Part shown: positions 1 to 8,142 of the stretch, one piece after another
How positions within the stretch are numbered: position 1 is the first letter of the stretch
How the letters are laid out: each line of letters opens with the position of its first letter
Assembly (NCBI RefSeq): GCF_900107595.1
Contig: NZ_FNQF01000002.1
Span: forward strand, 62,001 to 126,000
Direction of reading: 5' to 3'
DNA: 64,000 nucleotides
DNA from: Psychroflexus halocasei
GTDB taxonomy: Bacteria > Bacteroidota > Bacteroidia > Flavobacteriales > Flavobacteriaceae
Made by a program: the position numbers and the translations under genes
The notes under the pieces: generated by a model
What the model saw: the letters and a program-made list of their open reading frames with translations, nothing else
What the model was told of the DNA's origin: nothing
Database searches by the model: none

Positions 1-73
1 AAACACCTTTTTCACTTTCTTGTTGTAAATGAAATATGGCTTTTAAATAGTTTTCTTCAGACTGACTAAACAT
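1..73 (-). CDS. DtxR/MntR-family metal-dependent repressor (N-terminal fragment, cut by window edge)
   Basis: Only the first 24 codons are inside the window; they read MFSQSEENYLKAIFHLQQE and continue to EKGV at the edge. The SEENYLKAI opening is typical of DtxR/MntR/IdeR winged-helix repressors, which bind Fe(II) or Mn(II) and repress metal-uptake genes. The start ATG is complementary to 71-73, and a TAACTTTG promoter element lies 17 bases upstream on the same strand. Metal-binding and dimerisation domains are outside the window, so metal specificity cannot be judged. The gene diverges from the EamA transporter at 249. Confidence 0.75.
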   Translation of the reverse strand, partial: MFSQSEENYLKAIFHLQQESEKGV

Positions 74-90
74 ATTATTTAATTAATGCT

Positions 91-98
91 CAAAGTTA
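91..98 (-). promoter_or_regulatory. Bacteroidota -7 element (TAnnTTTG) for the DtxR-family gene
   Basis: The minus strand reads TAACTTTG, matching the Bacteroidota -7 consensus TAnnTTTG, 17 bases before the ATG of the regulator. Seen by eye only; no transcript data. Confidence 0.5.
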
Positions 99-248
99 CA
101 TTTAATTTATCAAAAATTAAAAATTAGCACATCCTAAATTTTTATAAATAAGAATTAAAAAACAGCTCATTTATGGTTCTTCAACTCATAAATACTTTGT
201 AAGATTGTCAGATATATTTTAGACTTATTTAATCAAAAGTAATTGCTC

Positions 249-1178
249 ATGAAAAACCAGAAAACAGCCTATATTTATGCTATCATTGCTGTTATATTAT
301 GGGGAACTGTGGCTACGGCCATGAAAATGTCAATGGAATATTTTGATTTTTTTCAGTTGCTCTTTTTGTCAGTCTTTGTTTCGTTAATCACACTTTTTTG
401 TGTTGTTGCTTATCAAAAAAAGTTAAAAAACATTTTTAAATGGCCAGTAAAGGCTTATTTAAAATCAGCTATTTTTGGATTGGTCAATCCATTTGTTTAT
501 TACATCGTTTTATTTAAAGCTTATGAATTATTGCCTGCTCAAGAAGCACAGCCATTAAATTACACTTGGCCAATTATGATTACTTTATTATCCATTCCAA
601 TTTTAAAACAAAAAATCAGTTTTAAAAACTTTACGGCGATTTTGATTAGTTTCCTTGGTGTAATGATTATTTCAACAAGAGGTCAACTGGCTGATTTTTC
701 GTTTAGCAATCCTGAAGGCGCAGCATTTGGTTTAGCGTCTGCTGTGGTCTGGGCATTATTTTGGGTCTATAATATTAAAGATGAAAGAGATGAAATCAGT
801 AAACTTTTTCTCAATTTTTTCTTTGGAATGATTTATATCACAATCGCTCTTTTTGTTTTTTCTGAGTTTCCTGAATATTCAGGTCAGCACTTTTTAAGTG
901 CCGCTTATGTGGGCTTATTTGAAATGGGAATCACTTTTATCATTTGGTCTTTAGCGCTTAAAAAATCTAAGCAAACGGCTGGTGTAAGTAAGCTAATTTA
1001 TCTTGTTCCGTTTATTTCTTTAGTTGTTATATATTTCGTTTTAGGTGAAGAAATTCAAAAATCAACACTTTATGGACTCGTTTTTATCATCAGTGGATTA
1101 ATATTTGATAACATCAATTTCACAAAATTATTAGGAAAAATCAAAAAGAAAACAATCAAGAAAGTTCAAAAGCTGTAA
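249..1178 (+). CDS. EamA/DMT-family transporter
   Basis: An inner-membrane protein of 309 residues, almost entirely hydrophobic, with about ten predicted transmembrane helices in two EamA halves (roughly residues 5-135 and 155-285). It belongs to the drug/metabolite transporter superfamily, whose members export amino acids, sugars or metabolites; the substrate cannot be read from sequence. The signature start AYIYAIIAVILWGTVATAMK is typical of family members. I chose the ATG at 249 rather than the in-frame TTG at 243 because it gives the canonical short cytoplasmic N-terminus MKNQK. The C-terminal tail is strongly basic (KKKTIKK), consistent with a cytoplasmic end. It stands alone, divergent from the metal regulator. 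Confidence 0.88.
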   Translation: MKNQKTAYIYAIIAVILWGTVATAMKMSMEYFDFFQLLFLSVFVSLITLFCVVAYQKKLKNIFKWPVKAYLKSAIFGLVNPFVYYIVLFKAYELLPAQEAQPLNYTWPIMITLLSIPILKQKISFKNFTAILISFLGVMIISTRGQLADFSFSNPEGAAFGLASAVVWALFWVYNIKDERDEISKLFLNFFFGMIYITIALFVFSEFPEYSGQHFLSAAYVGLFEMGITFIIWSLALKKSKQTAGVSKLIYLVPFISLVVIYFVLGEEIQKSTLYGLVFIISGLIFDNINFTKLLGKIKKKTIKKVQKL

Positions 1179-1232
1179 CAGTTTTTGAAAGCTATTTATT
1201 ATTCATAAATTTACGATTATAAATATTAGAGT

Positions 1233-1463
1233 ATGAATCCAAATTTTATGATGTTAGCATTAATCTTACTAAGCCTGACGCTTTGGATTTGGGCAGTTTT
1301 AGACATTAGTCGAAGGCAATTTAAATCAAGATTGACTAAAGCTATCAGTTTAATTTGTGTTTTTATGTTTCCTATTATAGTACCACTACTCTACTTTCAG
1401 TTGAAGGAAAAGTTGATAATTCAGAAAAAAAGAATTTTCAATAAAGAATTAAAACACTGTTAA
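1233..1463 (+). CDS. Small membrane protein, PLDc_N-like
   Basis: A 76-residue protein with two hydrophobic helices (about 5-24 and 35-56) separated by a short basic loop (SRRQFKSRLTK) and followed by a very basic tail. The pattern of W-x-D-I just after the first helix, then P-I-I-V-P-L-L-Y-F in the second, matches the PLDc_N family (phospholipase D nuclease N-terminal-like), which occurs as stand-alone small proteins in Bacteroidota. No catalytic domain follows. It lies 54 bases after the transporter, in the same direction. Function unknown. Confidence 0.72.
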   Translation: MNPNFMMLALILLSLTLWIWAVLDISRRQFKSRLTKAISLICVFMFPIIVPLLYFQLKEKLIIQKKRIFNKELKHC

Positions 1464-1504
1464 TCAGTTTTACATGATGAAAAGTGAAATTATCTCAAAA
1501 ACAG

Positions 1505-1531
1505 TGTATCCTTTTTGAGTTTGTCTCGTCT
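1505..1531 (+). promoter_or_regulatory. Candidate ECF-sigma promoter before the Cys-rich peptide/sigma factor pair
   Basis: A TGTATCC box at 1505-1511 and a CGTCT box at 1527-1531 are separated by 15 bases, 29 bases before the ATG of the Cys-rich peptide. CGTC/CGTCT is a common -10 core for ECF sigma factors, so an autoregulated promoter of the downstream SigZ-like sigma factor is plausible. It differs from the usual TAnnTTTG elements elsewhere in the window. Inference from sequence only. Confidence 0.42.
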
Positions 1532-1560
1532 CCTTAATGAACCTATAAAAATCAAATCTT

Positions 1561-1677
1561 ATGAATAATTGCGAATGTACGAACTGCGAATGCACAAAGT
1601 GTAATTGTGTAAATTGTAAAACAAGCGATTGCCCTTGCGATGTTTGTGAATGTTCAAAATGTAGCTGCTGTAATTAA
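1561..1677 (+). CDS. 38-residue cysteine-rich peptide (metallothionein-like)
   Basis: A short open reading frame of 38 codons, ATG to TAA, containing 14 cysteines (37 percent) arranged almost entirely as CxC and CxxC: it opens MNNCECTNCECTKCNC and ends CECSKCSCCN. Such spacing is characteristic of metallothionein-type thiolate clusters that bind Zn, Cd or Cu(I), although the order does not match a bacterial SmtA family I know. No aromatic residues and no signal peptide, so it is probably cytoplasmic. It ends 11 bases before the SigZ-like sigma factor, which itself has a C-terminal CC...CxxC tail, so the two are probably co-transcribed. Too short for most gene finders. Function is inferred from composition only. 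Confidence 0.68.
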   Translation: MNNCECTNCECTKCNCVNCKTSDCPCDVCECSKCSCCN

Positions 1678-1688
1678 TTAAATCATCT

Positions 1689-2219
1689 ATGAGTTTTCAA
1701 ACCTCTGACATTTGGAATGACCACAGCAGTGAAATGTACTTTTTCTGTTTAAAAAAAGTACAAAATGAAGACATTGCCAAGGAGGTTTTACAAAATACTT
1801 TTTTTAAAATTCATAAAAACATAAATCAATTGAAAAGCCCGTCTCAATCGAGATCATGGGCTTTTCAAATTTTAAGAAATGAGATCATCAATTATCATAG
1901 AGAAGGCTTACCTCAAGATGATCATGAAGATTTATCCGCTCTATCAAGTGATGAATTTAAAGATCAGTTTTGTTGTTTTGAAAGATTTATCAACGAATTA
2001 CCTCCACACTATAAAACAGCAATTACCTTAGTTTACATTAAAGGTAAAAAACAAAGTGAAGCCGCTGAACTCATCGGAATTAGTCTCGCAAATATGAAAG
2101 CACGCATCAGGCGAGCAAAAGACATCTTAAAAAAACGTTTTAATGAATGTTGCCAATTTTCATTTAATGATAAAGGCGAACTCATCGGCGAATCTAATTG
2201 TGCGCATTGCGAAGATTAA
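1689..2219 (+). CDS. SigZ-like ECF RNA polymerase sigma factor with C-terminal Cys motif
   Basis: A sigma-70 family factor of the ECF type, 176 residues: region 2 at about 8-70 (DIAKEVLQNTFFKIHKNI, then SWAFQILRNEIINYHR) and region 4 at about 98-150 with the helix-turn-helix GKKQSEAAELIGISLANMKA. It would direct RNA polymerase to a small regulon. After region 4 there is an extension with C154-C155 and C171-C174 (CCQFSFNDKGELIGESNCAHC), a CC-x15-CxxC arrangement found in SigZ-like factors and possibly sensing metal or redox. No anti-sigma gene follows, so control may be through this tail or the Cys-rich peptide 11 bases upstream. Family assignment is firm; the signal is inference. Confidence 0.88.
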   Translation: MSFQTSDIWNDHSSEMYFFCLKKVQNEDIAKEVLQNTFFKIHKNINQLKSPSQSRSWAFQILRNEIINYHREGLPQDDHEDLSALSSDEFKDQFCCFERFINELPPHYKTAITLVYIKGKKQSEAAELIGISLANMKARIRRAKDILKKRFNECCQFSFNDKGELIGESNCAHCED

Positions 2220-2307
2220 GCTTACATTTTCTTAATGATTTCCTCATAATAAAGACTCATTATCCCTTTAAAATCAATTATATTTACGTGAAAACTAAAT
2301 GTAATTT

Positions 2308-2676
2308 ATGGAAGTAGCACTTATTGCTCATGATGGTAAAAAAGCCGAAATGGTTCAATTTATCAATGAGTTTCAAGATTTCTTTACAAGAGAAGATATC
2401 TCTCTTGTTTCAACAGGAACAACAGGTTTAAAGGTTGAAAAAGCTGGCTTCAAAGTCACACGATTTCTTTCTGGACCTATTGGTGGCGATGCACAAATCG
2501 CTGCCCGAATTGCAACTGGCCAATGCAAATTGGTTTTATTTTTTAGAGATCCTTTAGAAAAACATCCGCACGAACCTGATGTATTAATGTTACTTAGAAT
2601 TTGTGATGTCCACGATATTCCTCTAGCTACAAATCCTGCTACTGCAGCACTACTCATCAAATCTCTCAAACAATAA
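2308..2676 (+). CDS. mgsA: Methylglyoxal synthase
   Basis: Converts dihydroxyacetone phosphate to methylglyoxal plus phosphate, a phosphate-releasing bypass of lower glycolysis, in the cytoplasm. At 122 residues it is slightly shorter than the E. coli enzyme (152). Visible family features are the N-terminal IAHDGKK (D9), the phosphate-binding GTTG at 37-40, SGPIGGDAQIA with the expected catalytic base D61, and HPHEPDVLMLLRICDVHDIP followed by TNPATA near the C-terminus. The ATG at 2308 follows an AT-rich leader. The next gene starts 11 bases after its stop, so it may share a transcript with guanine deaminase. Confidence 0.95.
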   Translation: MEVALIAHDGKKAEMVQFINEFQDFFTREDISLVSTGTTGLKVEKAGFKVTRFLSGPIGGDAQIAARIATGQCKLVLFFRDPLEKHPHEPDVLMLLRICDVHDIPLATNPATAALLIKSLKQ

Positions 2677-2687
2677 TCTTTTATATT

Positions 2688-3164
2688 ATGGAAAAAAATC
2701 ATGAATACTTTATCCAAAAGGCAATAGAACTTGCCGAAAAAGGTATGAATAAAAACGCTGGCGGTCCTTTTGGGTGCGTCGTTGTTAAGGACGATGAAAT
2801 CATTGCTGAAGGCTTTAACCAAGTCACAACTGATAATGACCCAACAGCGCATGCTGAAGTTGTGGCGATTAGAAAAGCTTGTGAAAACTTACAGAATTTT
2901 CAGTTAGAAAATTGTATAATTTATACCTCATGCGAGCCGTGTCCAATGTGCTTAGGCGCGATTTACTGGTCGAGACCCAAAGCTGTTTATTATGCATGCA
3001 CCAAAGAAGATGCTGCAGAAATAGACTTTGATGATCAATTTATTTATGATGAAATAGACAAAGATATTTCTACGCGTTCAATTGAATTTATAAATATCGA
3101 AAGAGAAAAAGGCGTTGAAGTTTTTAAACAATGGAAAGTAAAAGCTGATAAAACAGCTTATTAA
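2688..3164 (+). CDS. guaD: Guanine deaminase (CDA-type nucleoside deaminase)
   Basis: A 158-residue zinc hydrolase of the cytidine deaminase fold, most like Bacillus GuaD, which deaminates guanine to xanthine. The motifs are HAEV (zinc ligand H55, proton shuttle E57) and CEPCPMC (zinc ligands C85 and C88). The extended matches NAGGPFG, TTDNDPTAHAEV, LYTS-type IIYTSCEPCPMCLGAIYW and the C-terminal FDDQFIYDEIDK favour guanine deaminase over tRNA adenosine deaminase TadA, which lacks the last segment. The domain-swapped C-terminal tail ending KTAY resembles that of GuaD. It lies between mgsA and an FMN reductase, each gap about 12 bases. Substrate is inferred from motif similarity. Confidence 0.85.
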   Translation: MEKNHEYFIQKAIELAEKGMNKNAGGPFGCVVVKDDEIIAEGFNQVTTDNDPTAHAEVVAIRKACENLQNFQLENCIIYTSCEPCPMCLGAIYWSRPKAVYYACTKEDAAEIDFDDQFIYDEIDKDISTRSIEFINIEREKGVEVFKQWKVKADKTAY

Positions 3165-3176
3165 ATTTTAAAATTC

Positions 3177-3692
3177 ATGAAAATTCTTGGTATTTCAGGT
3201 TCTGCAAGTCAAAAAAGCAGTAATTATTACATGCTGAAAGCTATACAGAAAAGCATTGCCGATAAACATCAAATGCAGGTGTATGATGATATACATGCTT
3301 TTGAGTTGTTTACACCTGAAAAATTAAAAAAAGGTGTTCCTGGAGATATTCAGAATTTTAAGGAGAGTATTTTAGAAGCTGATGCAATTATCATTTCAAC
3401 GCCAGAATACACACATAATATACCTGCCGTTCTTAAAAACATGATTGAATGGTGTACACATTCTGGAGAGTTTTCAGAAAAAAGAATTTTGCCAATCACT
3501 TTTACGCCAAAAGAACCACGAGGAGAGTTTGCCATGCAATCATTATTGAATTCTTTACAAACCATGAAAGCCAAAATTGTAATGGAATTTCCGCTTTATA
3601 AAACCGATGTCATTATTGAAAACCAAGAGATCAAATTCCCTAATGAGATTCAAGATATGATAGATGAAGCTCTCTTTCTTCTCATGAATTAA
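3177..3692 (+). CDS. NAD(P)H-dependent FMN reductase family protein
   Basis: A 171-residue flavodoxin-fold protein of the NADPH-dependent FMN reductase family (SsuE/YieF/ArsH-like). The N-terminal MKILGISGSASQKSSN is the FMN-phosphate-binding loop, and IISTPEYTHNIPAVLKNMIEW is the characteristic PEY motif segment contacting the isoalloxazine ring. Such enzymes reduce free flavins, quinones or metals; the acceptor cannot be predicted. It starts 12 bases after guanine deaminase and probably ends the mgsA-guaD unit, as a small hairpin lies downstream before sbcD. Confidence 0.85.
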   Translation: MKILGISGSASQKSSNYYMLKAIQKSIADKHQMQVYDDIHAFELFTPEKLKKGVPGDIQNFKESILEADAIIISTPEYTHNIPAVLKNMIEWCTHSGEFSEKRILPITFTPKEPRGEFAMQSLLNSLQTMKAKIVMEFPLYKTDVIIENQEIKFPNEIQDMIDEALFLLMN

Positions 3693-3720
3693 AATCTTCA
3701 AGTTTAAACACTTTTAAACC

Positions 3721-3745
3721 TATCATTTTTAATCAGAAAATGATA
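3721..3745 (+). terminator. Weak hairpin between FMN reductase and sbcD
   Basis: TATCATTTT at 3721-3729 pairs with AAAATGATA at 3737-3745. The stem is all A-T except one G-C pair, and the T-tail is poor, so it may be a weak terminator or chance. A TACATTCG element (one mismatch to TAnnTTTG) follows at 3760-3767. Confidence 0.3.
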
Positions 3746-3784
3746 AATTGCAATTGACATACATTCGATTTCACTCCCGTAATT

Positions 3785-4993
3785 ATGAAAATTTTACACA
3801 CAGCCGATTGGCATATTGGCAAACGCTTACACAAACATTATTTATACGCTGATTTTGACCTTTACATCGGTTGGCTTAGTGATTTAGTTGTTGAAAAAAA
3901 AATTGATGCTATTCTTATTTCAGGTGATGTTTTTGATTTAGCTAATCCTTCAGCCGAAGCTAGAAAGCAATATTATCAATCTTTGGTTGCTTTAAATAAG
4001 CTTAACTGTCATGTCATTATCACTGGTGGAAATCACGATTCGCCAAGTATGCTTGATGCGCCAAAAGATTTATTATCAGCTTTGAAAGTCAATGTCATTG
4101 GTGGTTTACCTGAAAACATGGAGGATTGCATCATTCCTTTACCAAATTCAAAACAACCTGAAGTTGTAATCGCTGCCCTTCCCTATTTACGCGATGCTGA
4201 TGTTCGTAAATCAGAAGAAGGACAAACTTATGAAGATAGATTGCAAGCAATTCAGAAAGGAATACAAATGCGTTTTGATGAAGCTGCTGAAATTTGTGAA
4301 ACCAAATATCCTGACTTGCCCGCAATAGCGATGGGACATTTATATGCAGCAGGCGTCAGCACTTCAGAAAGTGAGAGAGATATACAAATTGGTAATCAGG
4401 CTGCTTTTCACGCTGAGCAATTCAATTCACATTTTAATTATGTTGCTTTAGGACATATTCACCAACCTCAGCAAGTTAATTCTAACGTTCCAACATATTA
4501 CAGCGGTTCACCTCTTATGCTTTCTTTCAGTGAAAGACGTGATGAAAAGAGGGTTTTATTACTCGATACAACAAATAATTTAGCTGTCGAAAATATTCAG
4601 ATTCCGAAATTCAGACAATTATTAAAAATAAGTGGCACACTTGAAGAAATAGAAAATAAGTTATCTCATCTAGATGCAATCGGACATTTAAAAAGCTTAG
4701 TAGAAATTGAAATGATTGAAAAGGACTTTAGTCAAAATAAATTGACATTATTAGATCAATTAGTGAGTGATTTTAATCATAAAGATTTCGAAATTGTTAA
4801 ACACAGAGCCAGTTTTAAAAATGAGCAGGTAAAAACCAGTGAAATTTATAAAATCAATCAAAATTTAGAAGATCTCAAACCCAAAGAAGTTTTTGACAAT
4901 TTGATCGAACAAGAATCTTATTCAGAAAAAGAAAAAACTGAACTGAGACAAACATTTATTGAACTTGAAGAACTTCTAAATACTGAATTATAA
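3785..4993 (+). CDS. sbcD: Exonuclease SbcD (Mre11-type nuclease subunit)
   Basis: Nuclease subunit of the SbcCD complex, which opens DNA hairpins and processes protein-blocked ends. The 402 residues carry all calcineurin-like metallophosphatase motifs in order: HTADWHIGK near the N-terminus (D8, H10), GDVFD, GGNHDSP, then MGHLYA and LGHIHQPQ, which complete the two-metal site. The C-terminal third (about 275-400) is the acidic, helical SbcC-binding and capping region. The gene ends 12 bases before sbcC, the usual order, so the two subunits are probably made from one transcript. Confidence 0.96.
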   Translation: MKILHTADWHIGKRLHKHYLYADFDLYIGWLSDLVVEKKIDAILISGDVFDLANPSAEARKQYYQSLVALNKLNCHVIITGGNHDSPSMLDAPKDLLSALKVNVIGGLPENMEDCIIPLPNSKQPEVVIAALPYLRDADVRKSEEGQTYEDRLQAIQKGIQMRFDEAAEICETKYPDLPAIAMGHLYAAGVSTSESERDIQIGNQAAFHAEQFNSHFNYVALGHIHQPQQVNSNVPTYYSGSPLMLSFSERRDEKRVLLLDTTNNLAVENIQIPKFRQLLKISGTLEEIENKLSHLDAIGHLKSLVEIEMIEKDFSQNKLTLLDQLVSDFNHKDFEIVKHRASFKNEQVKTSEIYKINQNLEDLKPKEVFDNLIEQESYSEKEKTELRQTFIELEELLNTEL

Positions 4994-5005
4994 GCTTTTA
5001 TCCTC

Positions 5006-8000
5006 ATGAAAATTTTAAAAATAAAGTTTAAAAACATCAATTCTTTAAAAGGTGACCACGAAATTGATTTTACAAAAACACCTTTTACAGAGAATAATTT
5101 ATTTGCCATCACAGGACCAACAGGAAGCGGGAAAACAACATTGTTGGACGTAATTTCATTAGCACTTTTCAATCAAGTTCCGCGATTAGGAAAAATGAGC
5201 AAATCTGAAATTTCTAATAAAGGTGCCATCTTAACGCGTAATCAAAAAGAGGCCTCTGCTGAAGTCACTTACAGTTGTCAATCTGGTATTTATCGCTCAC
5301 AATGGAACATTTCAACAGCGAGAACTGGGAATTTAAGAGACTACGAAATGTCAATTACAGATATTTCTAATGATAAAAGTTTAGATTATAAAAAAGGAGA
5401 TGTTCCTGCAAAAAATGAAGAATTGATTGGCTTAAATTACGATCAATTTATTAAGTCCGTTGTACTTGCTCAGGGTGAATTTGCGAAATTTTTAAAAGTA
5501 AAAAAAGAGGAGCGTGGCGAATTGCTTGAAAAAATTACTGGAACAGGTATTTATAGAAGATTAGGTCAAACGGCATTTTATAAATATCGTGACTTGGATA
5601 ATGCGGTTAAAAAACAAAAAGATAAAATTTCCACCCATAAGGAAGTGCTTATTTCTGAAAAAGAGTTTGAAGAAAAAGAAAAGTTAGCTCAAGAAACACA
5701 CAAGGAAAAAGAAAAGATTAGCAAGCTTTTGAAAGCTTTAGAACTTCAAATTAATGATAAGCGGACATATCTTCAACATCAAGATGATCTTGAAAAGTTT
5801 AAAAATCAGATCAAAGAAAACGAAGATAGAATTTCAGTTTTTGAGAAAGAAAAAGGAGTTCAGCTCAAAAAACATAATGAATTACAAGCCTATATTGAGA
5901 ATATTCAAAAATGGAAAGATTTAAACAAACAGCTTCAACAACTTGAATCTCAAAAGGAAGAAAATCGTCAAAAGCTTGAGAATGTCAATCAAAATCTTGA
6001 GCAAAATAAAGACGAATTTGCTTCTCTTTTTGGTTTAAATACAAATGATAAAAACTTTGAGGACAAGCTCGTTAAATACAAAGAAACAGTAAGGAAATTT
6101 AAAAAAGAACGCGAAGAAATACTTACAGCTTATAAAACTTTAGCAAACTCGATTGATGAAAATTTGGCAGATTTTAAATTAAAATTAAATCAAAAACATC
6201 CGAGTTCAAGCTTACAAGAAGTTCAAGATTTAACTAATGAAATTCTGAATAAAAAAGAAGAATTAGAAAAACAATATTCTTTTTCTGAAACGACTGATAT
6301 TGAATATGAACAAAAAGAAATTAAAGAAAAATTAAAGCAAATTTGGAATGCTGAAAAATGTCATTCAGAACTATCTCGAAAAAACGAAACAGTTAAAAAT
6401 TTAGAGAAAGATCTGAAAGAGAGTCTGAAAGAAATTGAGAATTATCCTGCTCAAATTAAAGATTTAAAAAGCAAAATTCAGCTTCAAGATTCGCAACTTG
6501 AGGCTAAGGAAAGTCATTTAAAAAACGCTGAACTTCAGAAGAAACTTGAAGATTATAGAATAGATTTAAAACCTAATGAGCCTTGTCCGCTTTGTGGTAG
6601 TTTAGATCATCCGCTTGCTGAAAATCATCCTAAAGCCGATGATCAGTTAGAGAAAGAAATTCAGGAATTAACTGAAATTTTAAATAAAAACAAAACACAG
6701 TTGACACAGTTTGAAACAAAGTTGGAGACTGTCAATAAACAAAACTCTAAAACTGAAAATCAGTTAGAATCTTTGACTTCAGAATTAGATTCTTTAAAAA
6801 TTTCATATCAAAAACAATTTGAAAACTTAGAGGTTGATACAGATTCTCTTTCTGAATCAAAGGAAAGATTGGAAAACAAAAGTGAAGCTCTAAATGATTT
6901 TTATAAATATCAACAAGCTTTATCGCAACTTCAAAAAAGCAAAAATTCTATTGTTAATTTAGAAGACTTACTCAATAAGGGACGTTCCAAAAAAGAAGAA
7001 ATCGAACAACTGTTTGAAGGTGATAACTTTGAAAATAAAATCAATCAATCAGAAAGAAATTACCTGAGTTTATCAAAAGAAAAAGAACAGCTTGACAGTT
7101 TAAAATCAAAGATTGAAGAAGAAGATGAAAACATTGATAACCAATATCAAAAGCAAAACGACTATTTAAAAAATTGCCTAGAACCTCTTAATTATGAAAA
7201 TGTTTCTGAAGCAATCAAGCATATTTTACCTCATCAAATTTTTCAGAAATATCAAGATGAAAAACAGACTTATGAAAACCAAAAAATCAGTCTGAACACA
7301 AGTCAAAAAGATTTAAGTGAACAAATCGATAAACTCAAAGAAAAAGTAGGCTCTGAAACTATTGATGATTTAAAAGAAAATTATAAAAACAAACAAAATC
7401 GTTTACAAGATACTGAAAATCAACTCAATGAATTCAACCGATTAATTAAAAATCAAAAAGAAACACTTCAAACAATATCTGATATAAAGGAAAAAATTGG
7501 AGAGCAACTTAAAATAAATCATCGTTGGAAAATGATGAATGATTTAATTGGTGATTCAAAAGGAAAAAAATTTAATGACTATGCGCAAAACTTAACGCTT
7601 TCGCAACTTCTTGTTTTAGCAAATGAACGCTTGAGATTATTAACCGATCGCTATCAAATTGATAAAGCAGCAAAAGGTGAAGATGACAGTTTAATCGCTA
7701 TTGATGCTCATATGGGTGGACAACGAAGATCAGTCAAAACGCTTTCAGGAGGTGAAACTTTCATTATGAGTTTGGCTTTAGCATTAGCTTTATCAGATTT
7801 TGCTTCACGCAAAGTAGAAATTAACAGCCTTTTTATCGATGAAGGTTTCGGAACTTTAGATCCAGAAACTCTAGATCAAACATTAGACACTTTAGAAGTT
7901 TTACAAGCAAAATCTTCTAAAACAATTGGTATTATTAGTCATGTCAGCAGTTTAAAAGAACGTATTTCTACACAAATACAATTAACCCAAAATGGACAAG

Positions 8001-8026
8001 GTTACAGCACTTTAAAAGTTATTTAA
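5006..8026 (+). CDS. sbcC: Exonuclease SbcC (Rad50-type ATPase subunit)
   Basis: ATPase subunit of SbcCD, 1006 residues, similar to E. coli SbcC (1048). The P-loop GPTGSGKTT lies at residues 37-45, followed by the FLKVKKEERGELLEKITGT segment seen in SbcC. Two long coiled-coil arms (about 190-510 and 560-850) flank the zinc hook CPLC at 527-530 (PCPLCGSLDHP). The ABC signature LSGGE is near 913 and the Walker B FIDEGFGTLD near 943. All functional elements are present with no truncation. It follows sbcD by 12 bases and ends facing the porin gene, with a structured 100-base intergenic region between. Confidence 0.96.
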   Translation: MKILKIKFKNINSLKGDHEIDFTKTPFTENNLFAITGPTGSGKTTLLDVISLALFNQVPRLGKMSKSEISNKGAILTRNQKEASAEVTYSCQSGIYRSQWNISTARTGNLRDYEMSITDISNDKSLDYKKGDVPAKNEELIGLNYDQFIKSVVLAQGEFAKFLKVKKEERGELLEKITGTGIYRRLGQTAFYKYRDLDNAVKKQKDKISTHKEVLISEKEFEEKEKLAQETHKEKEKISKLLKALELQINDKRTYLQHQDDLEKFKNQIKENEDRISVFEKEKGVQLKKHNELQAYIENIQKWKDLNKQLQQLESQKEENRQKLENVNQNLEQNKDEFASLFGLNTNDKNFEDKLVKYKETVRKFKKEREEILTAYKTLANSIDENLADFKLKLNQKHPSSSLQEVQDLTNEILNKKEELEKQYSFSETTDIEYEQKEIKEKLKQIWNAEKCHSELSRKNETVKNLEKDLKESLKEIENYPAQIKDLKSKIQLQDSQLEAKESHLKNAELQKKLEDYRIDLKPNEPCPLCGSLDHPLAENHPKADDQLEKEIQELTEILNKNKTQLTQFETKLETVNKQNSKTENQLESLTSELDSLKISYQKQFENLEVDTDSLSESKERLENKSEALNDFYKYQQALSQLQKSKNSIVNLEDLLNKGRSKKEEIEQLFEGDNFENKINQSERNYLSLSKEKEQLDSLKSKIEEEDENIDNQYQKQNDYLKNCLEPLNYENVSEAIKHILPHQIFQKYQDEKQTYENQKISLNTSQKDLSEQIDKLKEKVGSETIDDLKENYKNKQNRLQDTENQLNEFNRLIKNQKETLQTISDIKEKIGEQLKINHRWKMMNDLIGDSKGKKFNDYAQNLTLSQLLVLANERLRLLTDRYQIDKAAKGEDDSLIAIDAHMGGQRRSVKTLSGGETFIMSLALALALSDFASRKVEINSLFIDEGFGTLDPETLDQTLDTLEVLQAKSSKTIGIISHVSSLKERISTQIQLTQNGQGYSTLKVI

Positions 8027-8029
8027 ATA

Positions 8030-8128
8030 AAAAAGAGGCTCTGTTGAAGTCATTTTTGGCTTTATGAACAATGAAAGCAGTAGAATTTATTTCTGCCTCA
8101 AACTTCTGACTTACCAGAACCTCTTTTA
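8030..8128. terminator. Structured convergent intergenic region (possible bidirectional terminator)
   Basis: AAAAGAGGCTCTG just after the sbcC stop pairs with CCAGAACCTCTTTT near the porin stop (a single G-U type mismatch), enclosing about 70 bases that contain further small pairings: GAAGT/ACTTC and GCAG/CTGC. The outer stem has T-runs on both strands. A long-loop bidirectional terminator is the simple reading; a small structured RNA cannot be excluded. Confidence 0.4.
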
Positions 8129-8142
8129 TCAATATATTTAAC

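Noticed and set aside
2373-2852. 159-residue open frame on the minus strand
   Set aside because: Antisense shadow of mgsA and guanine deaminase, both with clear motifs; no recognisable features of its own.
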